From an uncultured Collinsella sp. (GTDB lineage Bacteria; Actinomycetota; Coriobacteriia; Coriobacteriales; Coriobacteriaceae), in NCBI GenBank assembly GCA_937997605.1, contig CALLFD010000248.1:1-13767 (forward strand): a DNA stretch of 13,767 nucleotides. The letters run 5' to 3'. Below are positions 1 through 9,203 of this stretch, in pieces. The position numbers and the translations under genes were made by a program. The number at the start of each line of letters is the position of its first letter. Within the stretch, counting starts at the first letter, position 1. The notes beneath the pieces were generated by a model. That model searched no databases and was not told where the DNA came from. It saw nothing but the letters and a program-made list of their open reading frames with translations.

Positions 1-520
1 AGAGCTGCCCCGCCGTCAGCCAGACATCGTCGACGCAGGCGAGGCGCACCGCGATCGCGCCGTCGCTCCAATGCTCCTTTTGCACGATATGCGGGTCGTA
101 GACATCAAAGCGAAGGTCGGCGCGCGTATCCTTCAGCGCAACCATGCCGTTCGCAGGATCCTTGTCCAAAATGCCAAAGCGCGAGAAATACTGTGTGTCG
201 CGCACCTGCTCGAGCCGCTTGAGCGAGGCAGGCGAAAGCGATGCCGGCGGCTCGTCAACATACAGCTCGAGCAGCGTCTTGCCATGGCGATAGGGGCGCT
301 CGAAGAGCAGCCAATCGGTAAATGCCATGTTGTAGGCCATGATTTCGTTTTGCGAAGGCTCGGTGCAATAGCTGAGCCACGGGTCGACAATGATCTCGAA
401 CTGTTCGCGCGCCGGCTCCAAAAACTGGAACTTCCGCAGCATCCAAAAATGGGCCATGTCGGCAATATCGTTGCCGACGGCTTCGGCTAGCTGCGCTCGG
501 CCTAAAGCGTGATCAGTCAT
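1..520 (-). CDS. Hypothetical protein, 3' end cut by the window
   Basis: An open frame starts at ATG 518-520 and runs off the left edge, giving 173 residues without a stop. A strong ribosome binding site, GAGGAGG (526-532), lies 5 nt upstream of the ATG and fixes this start. The protein begins MTDHALGRAQLAEAVGNDIA and is rich in aromatic and acidic residues, with stretches such as MAHFWMLRKFQF, DPWLSYCTEPSQNEI, and DWLLFERPY followed by KTLLELYVDEPP. I see no signal peptide, no membrane segment and no catalytic motif I recognise. The mix of Trp/Tyr/Phe and charged residues suggests a soluble globular protein. It lies downstream of gltBD on the same strand, but the 415-nt gap argues against co-transcription. 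The family is unknown to me. That it is a real gene is well supported by the start signal, the uninterrupted frame and the natural protein composition. Confidence 0.75.
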   Translation of the reverse strand, partial: MTDHALGRAQLAEAVGNDIADMAHFWMLRKFQFLEPAREQFEIIVDPWLSYCTEPSQNEIMAYNMAFTDWLLFERPYRHGKTLLELYVDEPPASLSPASLKRLEQVRDTQYFSRFGILDKDPANGMVALKDTRADLRFDVYDPHIVQKEHWSDGAIAVRLACVDDVWLTAGQL

Positions 521-935
521 GGCATCCTCCTCAAACTGATGGACCTCAATTTGAGCTTACGAGGAGGGTGGGCAGCCACTGTCAGCACGGACAAAATAGG
601 CCTCCGGCTGCAAACCAACTGCTGACCAAACACTTGACGGGATGCTTGACCGAAAATGCGCACCGCAACAAAACCGCAGGTAAACATAGACGGCCAACCC
701 GCCCTTTTGAGCCAAGCACCCCCGGCCACCACAGAAACAGCAGAGCACCACAGCTCAAGAAGACGCCGAATGGACACTCGCGCGTCGACAAACGAACAAA
801 TCGGTCGCAAACCCGCAAGGAGTGTCCCCGAATGCCGGCACATAAGGAACGTCCCCAGCTGCCGGCACTTGGGGACGTTCCTTTTGGGCCGGCCGTTGGG
901 GACAGCCCTTGACGATTCAGCTGTGGACAGCCGCC
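521..935. other. Non-coding gap between gltD and the left-edge gene
   Basis: This 415-nt stretch has no convincing gene; the short frames in it have poor composition and no ribosome binding sites. It holds the nested palindrome described at 817-910, plus an outlying GGACACTC (772-779) whose exact reverse complement GAGTGTCC occurs at 820-827. Next to the left-edge gene, CTCAAA (530-535) and TTTGAG (550-555) form a small dyad that abuts the Shine-Dalgarno sequence. I found no convincing -35/-10 pair for the left-edge gene. Confidence 0.6.
817..910. repeat. Nested GTCCCC/GGGGAC palindrome (REP-like)
   Basis: The core at 844-883 is a near-perfect 40-bp palindrome. Arms AAGGAACGTCCCC (844-856) and GGGGACGTTCCTT (871-883) pair perfectly and the centre contains GCCGGC; only two of the 20 symmetric positions do not pair. 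A degenerate outer pair encloses it: AAGGAGTGTCCCC (817-829) and GGGGACAGCCCTT (898-910) match at 11 of 13 positions. The left outer and inner halves are also imperfect direct repeats (817-841 against 844-868, 20 of 25 identical). This resembles REP/BIME elements of other bacteria. It lies 26 nt downstream of the gltD stop, so it may also limit read-through or protect the 3' end of the mRNA, although it has no T-tract. Confidence 0.8.
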
Positions 936-2417
<1,482 letters not shown>

Positions 2418-2422
2418 GGCAC

Positions 2423-5400
2423 TTACGCCTCCTTCTTGGTCGAAGCAACAGAGCTGGCGGCGGCGGGCACAGCGCCAGCGACACCACCCGCCACATCAAA
2501 GCGAGCGACATCGGCGGCGTCGGCGCGACCGGTCACAATGTCAAACGCCAGCTCCTCGGCCTGCTCATGCGTCTTGCCGACGGCCTCGGCGGCGGCGACA
2601 ATCGCCAGCACGCGCTCGTACTCGGTCGGAATGACCTTCACAAAGCGCTTGCTCATCGTCTCAAAGCTGTAGAGCAGCTTAATGCCGCGCGGGCTCTGCG
2701 TCGCGTCCACGTGCTCCTGGATGAGCTCGCGAATCTGCGCCAGCTCGCCGGCAGTCGGGGCTTTAAGCTCAACGCTCTCGTGGTTCACACGGGCATCGAG
2801 CGTGCCGTACTGGTCAAAGACATAGGCCACGCCACCCGTCATGCCGGCGGCGAAGTTCTGCCCGACCTCGCCCAGGATGAGCGCCAGACCGCCCGTCATG
2901 TACTCGCAGCCATGGTTGCCGCAGCCCTCGACCACCACCGTGGCACCGGAGTTGCGTACGCCAAAGCGCTGGCCTGCCAGGCCGTTAATGAAGCCGCGGC
3001 CGCTCGTGGCGCCAAAGAACGCAACGTTGCCCACGATGATGTTCTCATCGAACTTGTAGGTCGCATGCGGGTTGGGGCGCACCGACACCTCGCCGCCCGA
3101 AAGACCCTTGCCAAAGTAGTCGTTGGCGTCGCCGCACACGTTGAGCGTAATGCCGCGCGGCAGGAAGGCGCCAAAGCTCTGACCGGCCGAACCATCGCAA
3201 TCGATGGTGATGGAGCCGGCGGGCAGGCCCTCGGGATGCGCCTTGGTCACCGCATTGCCCAAGATGGTGCCCACGCAGCGGTTGACGTTGGCGATATCGG
3301 CGCGGAAGCGAATCGGACGCAGGTGCGCACGGGCATCGGCCGTATAGGGCACAAACAACGTGGAGTCGAGCGTCTTGTCGAGCTCGCTGTCCGCGGCCAT
3401 CTGCGGCAGGAAGTGACGGCCGTCGGCACCCGGAATATGGGCACCGAACTCGCAGGTCGCGCTTGCCAGCACGGGCGACAGATCGAGCAGGTTGGCCTTG
3501 CGGTTGCCCGGGACCTCGATCTGGCGCAAGCACTCGGGATGGCCGACCATCTCGTCGACAGTGCGGAAGCCCAGGCTCGCCATGACCTCGCGCAGCTGCT
3601 CGGCAACAAAGAGCATAAAGTGCTCGACGTGCTCGGGCTTGCCGCGGAAGCCGCGACGCAGGCGGCAGTTTTGCGTGGCGATGCCGGCCGGGCAGGTGTC
3701 CTGCTGGCAGTCGCGCTGCATGAGGCAACCCATGGAGATGAGCGGCATGGTCGCAAAGCCAAACTCCTCGGCGCCCAGCAGGCAGGCGACGGCAACATCG
3801 GTGCCGTCCATGAGCTTGCCGTCGGCCTCGAGCACCACGCGTGAGCGCAGGCCGTTTTGCAGCAGCGTCTGCTGGGCCTCGGCAAGACCGAGCTCCAGCG
3901 GCAGACCGGCGTGCCAGATCGAATCGCGCGCCGCGGCACCGGAGCCGCCGTTGTGGCCGCTGATCAAAATCTTGTCGGCGGCACCCTTGGCCACGCCGGT
4001 GGCGATGGTGCCGACACCGGCCTCGCTGACCAGCTTGACCGACACGCGAGCGCCGGGGTTGGCGTTCTTAAGATCGAAGATAAGCTCTGCCAGGTCCTCG
4101 ATGGAGTAGATGTCGTGGTGCGGCGGAGGCGAGATCAGACCGATGCCGGGCGTGGACTGACGGACCTCGGCGATCCAGGGGTAGACCTTCTTGCCGGGCA
4201 GGTGGCCGCCCTCGCCGGGCTTGGCGCCCTGGGCCATCTTGATCTGAATCTCGAAGGCGCTGCACAGGTAGCGGCTCGTCACGCCAAAGCGCGCGCTTGC
4301 CACCTGCTTGATGGCGGAGTTCTTGGAGTCGCCGTTGGCCAGCGGCGTTTCGCGACGCGGATCCTCACCGCCCTCGCCGGAGTTGGAACGGCCGTGCAGG
4401 CGGTTCATGGCGATGGCCATGCACTCGTGCGCCTCTTTGCTGATGGAGCCATACGACATGGCGCCGGTGTTAAAGCGGCGGACGATATTGAGCGCAGGCT
4501 CCACCTCGTCGAGCGAAACCGGCGTGCGACCGCTGGCATCAAAGTCCAGCAGGTCGCGCAAGCGCACGGCACGGCCGGTGCGGTGCAGGCGGGCGCCGTA
4601 CTCCTTAAAGGTGTCGTAGCTGTCCTCACGGCAGGCGGTCTGCAGCAAGTAGACAGTCTGCGGATCGATGAGGTGATCCTCGCCGCCGAGCGGGCGCCAC
4701 TTGGTCAGGCCCAACGTGGGCAGCTGATCGGGAGCCGGGCTCTTAAGGATAGCAAGCGCGGCGTCATAGCGCTCATTTTGCTCGCGTTCGACGTCCTCAA
4801 CACCTATACCGCCCACACGGCTCACCGTGCCGGCGAAGTACGCGTTGACGAACTCCGGAGTGAAGCCCACGGCCTCGAAGATCTGCGCGGAGTGGTAGCT
4901 CTGCACCGTGGAGATGCCCATCTTGGACATGATGGAGACGATGCCCGCCGTCGCGGCCTTGTTGTAATTGGCGATGCCCTGCTCGGCCGTCACGTCCAGA
5001 TCGCCGCGTGCCGCCAGATCGCGGATGCACGCATGCGCGTTGTACGGATAGATGCCGCTTGCGGAGTAGCCCACCAGCGCCGCAAAGTCGTGCGGGGACA
5101 CGGCGTCGCCGCACTCCACCACGATATCGGCAAAGGTGCGCACGCCGGCACGGATCAGGTGGTTGTGCACGCAGCCCACGGCGAGCAGCGACGGCACGGG
5201 CACCTCGCCCGCTCCGGCGCGATCGCTCAGCACCACGATGTTCACGCCATCGCGAACCGCAGCCTCGACGTCTTCGGCAAGCTGCTTGAGCGCAGCCTGC
5301 AGCGCGCCCTCGCCGGCATCGCGGCGGTAGACGGCACGGAAACGGCGGGTCTTAAAGCCAACACGGTCAATCGCGCAAATGCGGTCGAACTCCTCCTCGC

Positions 5401-7120
5401 TCAGCAGCGGGCGCTCCAGGCGCACCAGCTGGCAGGCCGTACGGGAGTCCTCGAGCAGGTTGCCGTGGTTGCCCAGGTAGAGCGTGGTCGAAGTCACCAT
5501 ATGCTCGCGCAGGGCGTCGATCGGCGGGTTCGTGACCTGGGCGAACAACTGATAGAAGTAGTCAAAGAACGAGCGCGTCTTCTTGGACAGGCAGGCCAGC
5601 GGCGCATCGATGCCCATCGAAGCGAGCGGTGCCTTGCCCTGCTGGGCCATAGGACGCACGACCTCGTCGACGTCATCCCAGTGGTAGCCGAGCTTGGCCA
5701 TACGCACGGCGGCGGGCACCTCGGCATCCTCGGCGGGCGTGGGCGCGACGGGCTTGTCGAGAGCCTCGACGGTCAGCGTCTCCTCGGCGATCCAGTCGCG
5801 ATAGGGCTTTTCCTTGGCGTAACGGGCGCGCAGCTCGTCGTTGTAGATCACGCGGCCGCGGGCAAAATCGACCTCGAGCATCTGGCCCGGTCCCAGACAG
5901 CCGCTCGTCAGGATGTTCTCGGGGCTCACCTCGATGGTGCCCACCTCACTCGCCAGCATAAAGCGGCCGTCGCGCGTCACGTAGTAGCGAGCCGGACGCA
6001 GGCCGTTACGGTCGAGGGCGGCACCCAGGGTACGGCCGTCGGTAAAGGCGATAGCGGCAGGACCGTCCCACGGCTCCATGAGCATGGACTGGTAAGCGTC
6101 GTAGGCGCGGCGCTCCTCACTCAGGCTGTCGTTGTGGTCCCACGGCTCGGGCAGCAGCATGGATGCGGCACGCGTGAGCGGGCGACCGTTCATGACCAGG
6201 AACTCAAGCACATTGTCCAGAATCGCGGAGTCGGAGCCCTCGCGGTTGATGATGGGCATCACGCGCTCAAGATCGTGCTGCAGCACGGGGCTGTACAGGT
6301 TGGGTTCGCGGGCGCGAATCCAGTTGACGTTGCCCTTGAGGGTGTTGATCTCGCCGTTGTGGATGATAAAGCGGTTGGGGTGCGCGCGCTCCCAGCTGGG
6401 CGTGGTGTTGGTGGAGTAGCGCGAGTGGACGAGCGCCACGGCCGTTTTGACGGCGGCGTCGTTGAGGTCGATGAAGAAACGGCGCATCTGCGTGGCCACA
6501 AGCATGCCCTTGTACACGATGGTGCGCGAGCTCATGGAGCACACATAGAAGATCTTGTCGCGCAAGGCGAACTCGGCGTCGGCCTTCTTCTCGATGGTGC
6601 GGCGGCACACATACAGGCGGCGCTCGAAGGCGTCGCCGGCGGGCGTGTCGTCGGGGCGGCCCAGGAAGGCCTGCAAGATTGTGGGCATGCAGGCGCGGGC
6701 CGTCTCGCCCAGGTCGTGCGGGTCGACGGGCACCTCGCGCCAAAAGAGCAGCGGCACGCCGGCCTCGGCGCAGCCCTCCTCAAACACGCGGCGGGCATCC
6801 TCTACGCCCTTGTCGTCCTGCGGGAAAAACAGCATGGCCACGCCATAGTCGCCCTCTGCCGGCAGAATCTGGCCGCACTTTTGAGCCTCTTTGCGGAAAA
6901 AGTGATGCGGAACCTGGAACAGGATGCCGGCGCCGTCGCCGGTGTTCTTCTCGAGTCCGGTGCCGCCGCGGTGCTCCAAGTTGACCAGAATGGACAGTGC
7001 GTCGTCCAGGATCTGGTGATGGCGCTCGCCGTTGATATCGGCAAGCGCGCCGATGCCACATGCATCGTGGTCGAATTCGGGGCGATAAAGGCCCTGCTGC
7101 TGAGCGGAATCTGCCTGCAT
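2423..7120 (-). CDS. gltB: Glutamate synthase large subunit (GltB)
   Basis: The large (alpha) subunit hydrolyses glutamine, channels the ammonia through the protein, and aminates 2-oxoglutarate at an FMN site. The product is 1565 residues. Its N-terminus is FDHDACGIGALAD, where Cys21 should become the N-terminal nucleophile after removal of a 20-residue propeptide (class II amidotransferase). The FMN-binding synthase domain contains SNSGEGGEDP near residue 914 and ISGHNGGSGAAARDS near 1056. The 3Fe-4S ligands are Cys1132, 1138 and 1143 in GCLMQRDCQQDTCPAGIATQ. A C-terminal glycine-rich beta-helix domain begins around 1310 (GSAGQSFGAFLPRG). The last 40 or so residues are an Ala/Val-rich tail ending TKKEA. 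GGAGG lies 6 nt before the ATG. It is the first gene of the gltBD operon. I could not identify a convincing promoter in the upstream region. Confidence 0.98.
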   Translation of the reverse strand: MQADSAQQQGLYRPEFDHDACGIGALADINGERHHQILDDALSILVNLEHRGGTGLEKNTGDGAGILFQVPHHFFRKEAQKCGQILPAEGDYGVAMLFFPQDDKGVEDARRVFEEGCAEAGVPLLFWREVPVDPHDLGETARACMPTILQAFLGRPDDTPAGDAFERRLYVCRRTIEKKADAEFALRDKIFYVCSMSSRTIVYKGMLVATQMRRFFIDLNDAAVKTAVALVHSRYSTNTTPSWERAHPNRFIIHNGEINTLKGNVNWIRAREPNLYSPVLQHDLERVMPIINREGSDSAILDNVLEFLVMNGRPLTRAASMLLPEPWDHNDSLSEERRAYDAYQSMLMEPWDGPAAIAFTDGRTLGAALDRNGLRPARYYVTRDGRFMLASEVGTIEVSPENILTSGCLGPGQMLEVDFARGRVIYNDELRARYAKEKPYRDWIAEETLTVEALDKPVAPTPAEDAEVPAAVRMAKLGYHWDDVDEVVRPMAQQGKAPLASMGIDAPLACLSKKTRSFFDYFYQLFAQVTNPPIDALREHMVTSTTLYLGNHGNLLEDSRTACQLVRLERPLLSEEEFDRICAIDRVGFKTRRFRAVYRRDAGEGALQAALKQLAEDVEAAVRDGVNIVVLSDRAGAGEVPVPSLLAVGCVHNHLIRAGVRTFADIVVECGDAVSPHDFAALVGYSASGIYPYNAHACIRDLAARGDLDVTAEQGIANYNKAATAGIVSIMSKMGISTVQSYHSAQIFEAVGFTPEFVNAYFAGTVSRVGGIGVEDVEREQNERYDAALAILKSPAPDQLPTLGLTKWRPLGGEDHLIDPQTVYLLQTACREDSYDTFKEYGARLHRTGRAVRLRDLLDFDASGRTPVSLDEVEPALNIVRRFNTGAMSYGSISKEAHECMAIAMNRLHGRSNSGEGGEDPRRETPLANGDSKNSAIKQVASARFGVTSRYLCSAFEIQIKMAQGAKPGEGGHLPGKKVYPWIAEVRQSTPGIGLISPPPHHDIYSIEDLAELIFDLKNANPGARVSVKLVSEAGVGTIATGVAKGAADKILISGHNGGSGAAARDSIWHAGLPLELGLAEAQQTLLQNGLRSRVVLEADGKLMDGTDVAVACLLGAEEFGFATMPLISMGCLMQRDCQQDTCPAGIATQNCRLRRGFRGKPEHVEHFMLFVAEQLREVMASLGFRTVDEMVGHPECLRQIEVPGNRKANLLDLSPVLASATCEFGAHIPGADGRHFLPQMAADSELDKTLDSTLFVPYTADARAHLRPIRFRADIANVNRCVGTILGNAVTKAHPEGLPAGSITIDCDGSAGQSFGAFLPRGITLNVCGDANDYFGKGLSGGEVSVRPNPHATYKFDENIIVGNVAFFGATSGRGFINGLAGQRFGVRNSGATVVVEGCGNHGCEYMTGGLALILGEVGQNFAAGMTGGVAYVFDQYGTLDARVNHESVELKAPTAGELAQIRELIQEHVDATQSPRGIKLLYSFETMSKRFVKVIPTEYERVLAIVAAAEAVGKTHEQAEELAFDIVTGRADAADVARFDVAGGVAGAVPAAASSVASTKKEA

Positions 7121-7305
7121 CGCGATCCTCCCCTAGATATTTAGACAGTCAGTTGAATAGGCATACTAGGAGCATCGCCGGCCCGTTGTGTTTCCCACCC
7201 GTTTCGAAACAATCGCGTAACGCACGCCCTACGAGTGGACACCGCCGACCTCAAGGACGGCAACATAGGCCCCAAGTTCGACCTGTAAACTCACCGCTTC
7301 AAACA

Positions 7306-7360
7306 TCTCAATCTGTAACACGAAGGGCCGGTTTTTGCAGCTAACTGTTACAGATCGAGA
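7306..7360. repeat. Gapped palindrome with ATCTGTAACA arms, copy 1
   Basis: The left arm TCTCAATCTGTAACA (7306-7320) and right arm TGTTACAGATCGAGA (7346-7360) are reverse complements at 14 of 15 positions, separated by a 25-nt spacer. The same structure with the same spacer length recurs 80 bp away (7384-7442), and a half-copy lies at 8851-8865. Multi-copy use suggests a dispersed repeat family. A pair of protein-binding sites is the alternative. Confidence 0.85.
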
Positions 7361-7383
7361 TTTTCCATAGGACCATTTCTTCC

Positions 7384-7442
7384 TGTCTTGATCTGTAACA
7401 CCTAGACCCAATTTCCATCCCCAGTTGTTACAGATCAAGACA
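7384..7442. repeat. Gapped palindrome with ATCTGTAACA arms, copy 2
   Basis: The left arm TGTCTTGATCTGTAACA (7384-7400) and right arm TGTTACAGATCAAGACA (7426-7442) are perfect 17-nt reverse complements around a 25-nt spacer. The spacers of the two copies differ in sequence, although both have a CC-then-T-rich pattern in the same place. This copy ends 56 bp before the proposed -35 element of mntH. Confidence 0.88.
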
Positions 7443-7498
7443 TTTCGGCAACCCCCTTTCCCCACCCCATTCAAATACAACTATTTTGTTAGTCATAG

Positions 7499-7527
7499 TT
7501 AACTTTTGAGCCTAAAACGGGTATCCT
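7499..7527 (+). promoter_or_regulatory. Possible mntH promoter
   Basis: TTAACT (7499-7504) and TATCCT (7522-7527) are separated by exactly 17 nt, and each matches the sigma-70 consensus at four of six positions. Transcription would start near 7534, leaving a leader of about 30 nt. The -35 element overlaps AGTTAACT (7497-7504), a perfect 8-bp palindrome that could be a regulator half-site, but I cannot assign it to MntR, DtxR or Fur by sequence. Confidence 0.4.
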
Positions 7528-7563
7528 TTGCGGCGTCAAACAAACGGCACACAGGAGCGCACC

Positions 7564-8820
7564 ATGCTCAACCATCTCAAACAACATTTTGGCTCCCGAC
7601 GCACCGGCGGTCACGGAGGCCTAGACATTGCGCGGCATATCGGCCCCGGGTTACTCGTGACCGTCGGCTTTATCGACCCGGGCAACTGGGCCTCCAATAT
7701 GGCCGCGGGCTCGCAGTTTGGCTACGCGCTGCTGTGGATCGTCACACTGTCCACGATTATGCTCATTGTGCTGCAGCACAATGCGGCGCACCTGGGTATC
7801 ACCACGGGCGCCTGTCTTGCCGAGGCCACGACACGTTACCTCCCCCGCTTCGTTGGACGCACGGTGCTCGCCAGCGCCTATCTCGCGACCATCGCCACCG
7901 CCATGGCCGAAGTCCTGGGTGGCGCGATTGCCCTTCAAATGCTCTTTGGGCTGCCCGTGCGTGCGGGCTGCGTCATCGTGGCGGCAGTATCGATGGCGAT
8001 GCTCATGACGAACTCCTACAAGCGTGCCGAACGCTGGATCATCGCCTTCGTAGGCGTGGTAGGACTCTCGTTTTTGGCCGAGCTTGCGCTAGTCAAGGTC
8101 GACTGGCCGCAAGCCGCCGCAAGCTGGATCACGCCCAGTATGCCCACCGGCTCGGCAGCGATTATCGTAAGTGTCCTAGGCGCGGTCGTTATGCCCCACA
8201 ACCTCTTCCTGCACTCCGAAGTCATCCAATCCATGCACTTCGAAGGCCAAGGCGAGCGGGTTATCGAAGAACGTCTGCGCTACGAGCTCTTCGACACGCT
8301 CTTTTCGATGGGCGTGGGCTGGGCAATCAACTCGGCCATGGTCATCCTGGCCGCAACGACCTTCTTTGCGCACGGCATGGTCGTAGACGACCTCGCCGTC
8401 GCAGCGGCCACGCTCTCCCCCATTCTGGGCCCGGCAAGCTCGACCATCTTTGCCGTGGCGCTGCTATTTGCGGGGCTCTCGAGTAGTGTGACGGCGGGCA
8501 TGGCGGCGGGCACCATCACCGCGGGCATGTTCTACGAGGAATATGACATCCACGACCGACATTCCTCGATCGGAGTGGCGGCCTGTTTCGTCGGCGCAGT
8601 GGCGGCGTGCCTGGTCGTCCCGAATCCTTTTGAGGGCCTCATTTGGAGTCAGGCGCTGCTGTCGCTTCAGCTGCCGATTACGGTCTTTGTGCTCATACGG
8701 CTCACCAGTTCACGCCGCGTCATGGGCAAATATGCCAATTCACGCCCGCTCAACGCGTTGCTCGTAGGGATCGGCGCCATCGTGACGATTCTCGACATCG
8801 TGCTGCTAACGGGAATGTAA
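7564..8820 (+). CDS. mntH: Nramp-family Mn2+/Fe2+ transporter (MntH)
   Basis: This is a proton-coupled importer of divalent transition metals in the cytoplasmic membrane. The product is 418 residues, normal for the family, and hydrophobic throughout with about 11 membrane spans. The two unwound metal-binding helices are clear: DPGN at residues 38-41 in TM1 (GFIDPGNWASN) and AVVMPHN at 207-213 in TM6 (GAVVMPHNLFLHS). Met210 matches the conserved methionine that favours Mn2+ and Fe2+ over Ca2+ or Mg2+. The ATG at 7564 is chosen because AGGAG (7553-7557) lies 6 nt upstream; an upstream in-frame TTG at 7528 lacks a comparable site. The gene stands alone, divergent from gltB and convergent with the rubredoxin gene. 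Regulation by a metal sensor such as MntR is typical of the family, but no operator is recognisable here. Confidence 0.95.
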   Translation: MLNHLKQHFGSRRTGGHGGLDIARHIGPGLLVTVGFIDPGNWASNMAAGSQFGYALLWIVTLSTIMLIVLQHNAAHLGITTGACLAEATTRYLPRFVGRTVLASAYLATIATAMAEVLGGAIALQMLFGLPVRAGCVIVAAVSMAMLMTNSYKRAERWIIAFVGVVGLSFLAELALVKVDWPQAAASWITPSMPTGSAAIIVSVLGAVVMPHNLFLHSEVIQSMHFEGQGERVIEERLRYELFDTLFSMGVGWAINSAMVILAATTFFAHGMVVDDLAVAAATLSPILGPASSTIFAVALLFAGLSSSVTAGMAAGTITAGMFYEEYDIHDRHSSIGVAACFVGAVAACLVVPNPFEGLIWSQALLSLQLPITVFVLIRLTSSRRVMGKYANSRPLNALLVGIGAIVTILDIVLLTGM

Positions 8821-8850
8821 TTGAGATGGCGTGACTGTCCAGATATAACG

Positions 8851-8865
8851 TCTTAATCTGTAACA
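8851..8865. repeat. Half-copy of the ATCTGTAACA repeat
   Basis: TCTTAATCTGTAACA matches the left arm of the gapped palindromes upstream of mntH. The 25-nt stretch after it has the same CC-then-T-rich pattern as those spacers, but no right arm follows. It lies 30 nt past the mntH stop, so mntH is bracketed by members of this family. Confidence 0.65.
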
Positions 8866-8898
8866 CGTGAGACCGTTTTAAACCGTCAGATAAATCAA

Positions 8899-8932
8899 AA
8901 GGGTCCCGGCCGAGAATTCGACCGGGACCCTT
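8899..8932 (-). terminator. Terminator of the rubredoxin gene, possibly bidirectional
   Basis: AAGGGTCCCGG (8899-8909) and CCGGGACCCTT (8922-8932) form a perfect 11-bp stem with a 12-nt loop. Read on the minus strand the stem runs into TTTTGATTTA, a short T-tract, as expected for an intrinsic terminator after the rubredoxin stop at 8972. On the plus strand it could also stop mntH transcripts, but there is no T-run on that side. Confidence 0.8.
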
Positions 8933-8971
8933 GGACAGAGCTATGTTCGGCTTTCGCCGTGTGCCTGCGAG

Positions 8972-9115
8972 TTACTCCTCGACGAGCTCAAACTGATCGG
9001 GACCGACGCCGCAGACCGGGCACACGTAGTCCTCGGGCAGCTCGGGCGTGTCGACCTCAACCTCGTAACCGCAAACGGTGCACACAAACTTATACGTCTT
9101 CTTCTCCTCAGCCAT
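8972..9115 (-). CDS. Short rubredoxin
   Basis: Rubredoxin is a one-iron electron carrier of the cytoplasm. This 47-residue protein has both iron-binding knuckles: CTVCGYEV (Cys12 and Cys15) and CPVCGVGPDQFELVEE (two Cys). It is shorter than free-standing rubredoxins of about 52-54 residues because the usual GDPDNGI-type loop is missing. That compact form resembles rubredoxin domains fused to rubrerythrin or flavoproteins. The ATG at 9113-9115 follows AGGAG in GAGAGGAGAACATC. The gene lies 88 nt downstream of the flavin reductase on the same strand and has its own likely promoter. The pair probably forms an NADH-to-rubredoxin chain feeding an oxygen- or peroxide-reducing enzyme encoded elsewhere. 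Confidence 0.93.
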   Translation of the reverse strand: MAEEKKTYKFVCTVCGYEVEVDTPELPEDYVCPVCGVGPDQFELVEE

Positions 9116-9158
9116 GATGTTCTCCTCTCGAACGTGACTGCTGGTGTACTTACTTATT

Positions 9159-9186
9159 AGTATATATTCTCAATAATATAATGCAA
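9159..9186 (-). promoter_or_regulatory. Probable rubredoxin promoter
   Basis: On the minus strand, TTGCAT (9181-9186) and TATACT (9159-9164) are separated by 16 nt in a markedly AT-rich island, unlike the GC-rich surroundings. Transcription would start near 9152, giving a leader of about 37 nt. The rubredoxin could therefore be expressed independently of the flavin reductase upstream. Confidence 0.6.
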
Positions 9187-9203
9187 GTATTTTTAGAACA
9201 TTT

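Larger units (their letters stand above)
7121..7563. other. Divergent intergenic region gltB / mntH
   Basis: This 443-nt region separates the divergent gltB and mntH genes and has no convincing complete gene. It contains a perfect 10-bp palindrome GTTTCGAAAC (7201-7210), a short coding-like stretch (7235-7288, see findings), two gapped palindromes (7306-7360 and 7384-7442), and an AT-rich segment with a plausible mntH promoter (7499-7527). Regulatory sites for both genes must lie here, but no known operator consensus is clear. Confidence 0.6.

Noticed and set aside
3857..7144. A 1095-residue open frame on the plus strand opposite gltB
   Set aside because: It is an antisense shadow of the high-GC gltB gene. 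It has no family motif, an Ala/Val/His/Arg-biased composition, and no ribosome binding site, while the opposite strand encodes a complete GltB.
7121..7563. A metal-sensing riboswitch in front of mntH
   Set aside because: The proposed mntH leader is only about 30 nt, too short for a yybP-ykoY-type structure, and no conserved loop motifs are seen.
9150..9180. A PerR/Fur box in the AT-rich rubredoxin promoter
   Set aside because: The outer TTATT/AATAA symmetry is present but the inner positions do not pair and the known 7-1-7 consensus is not met.
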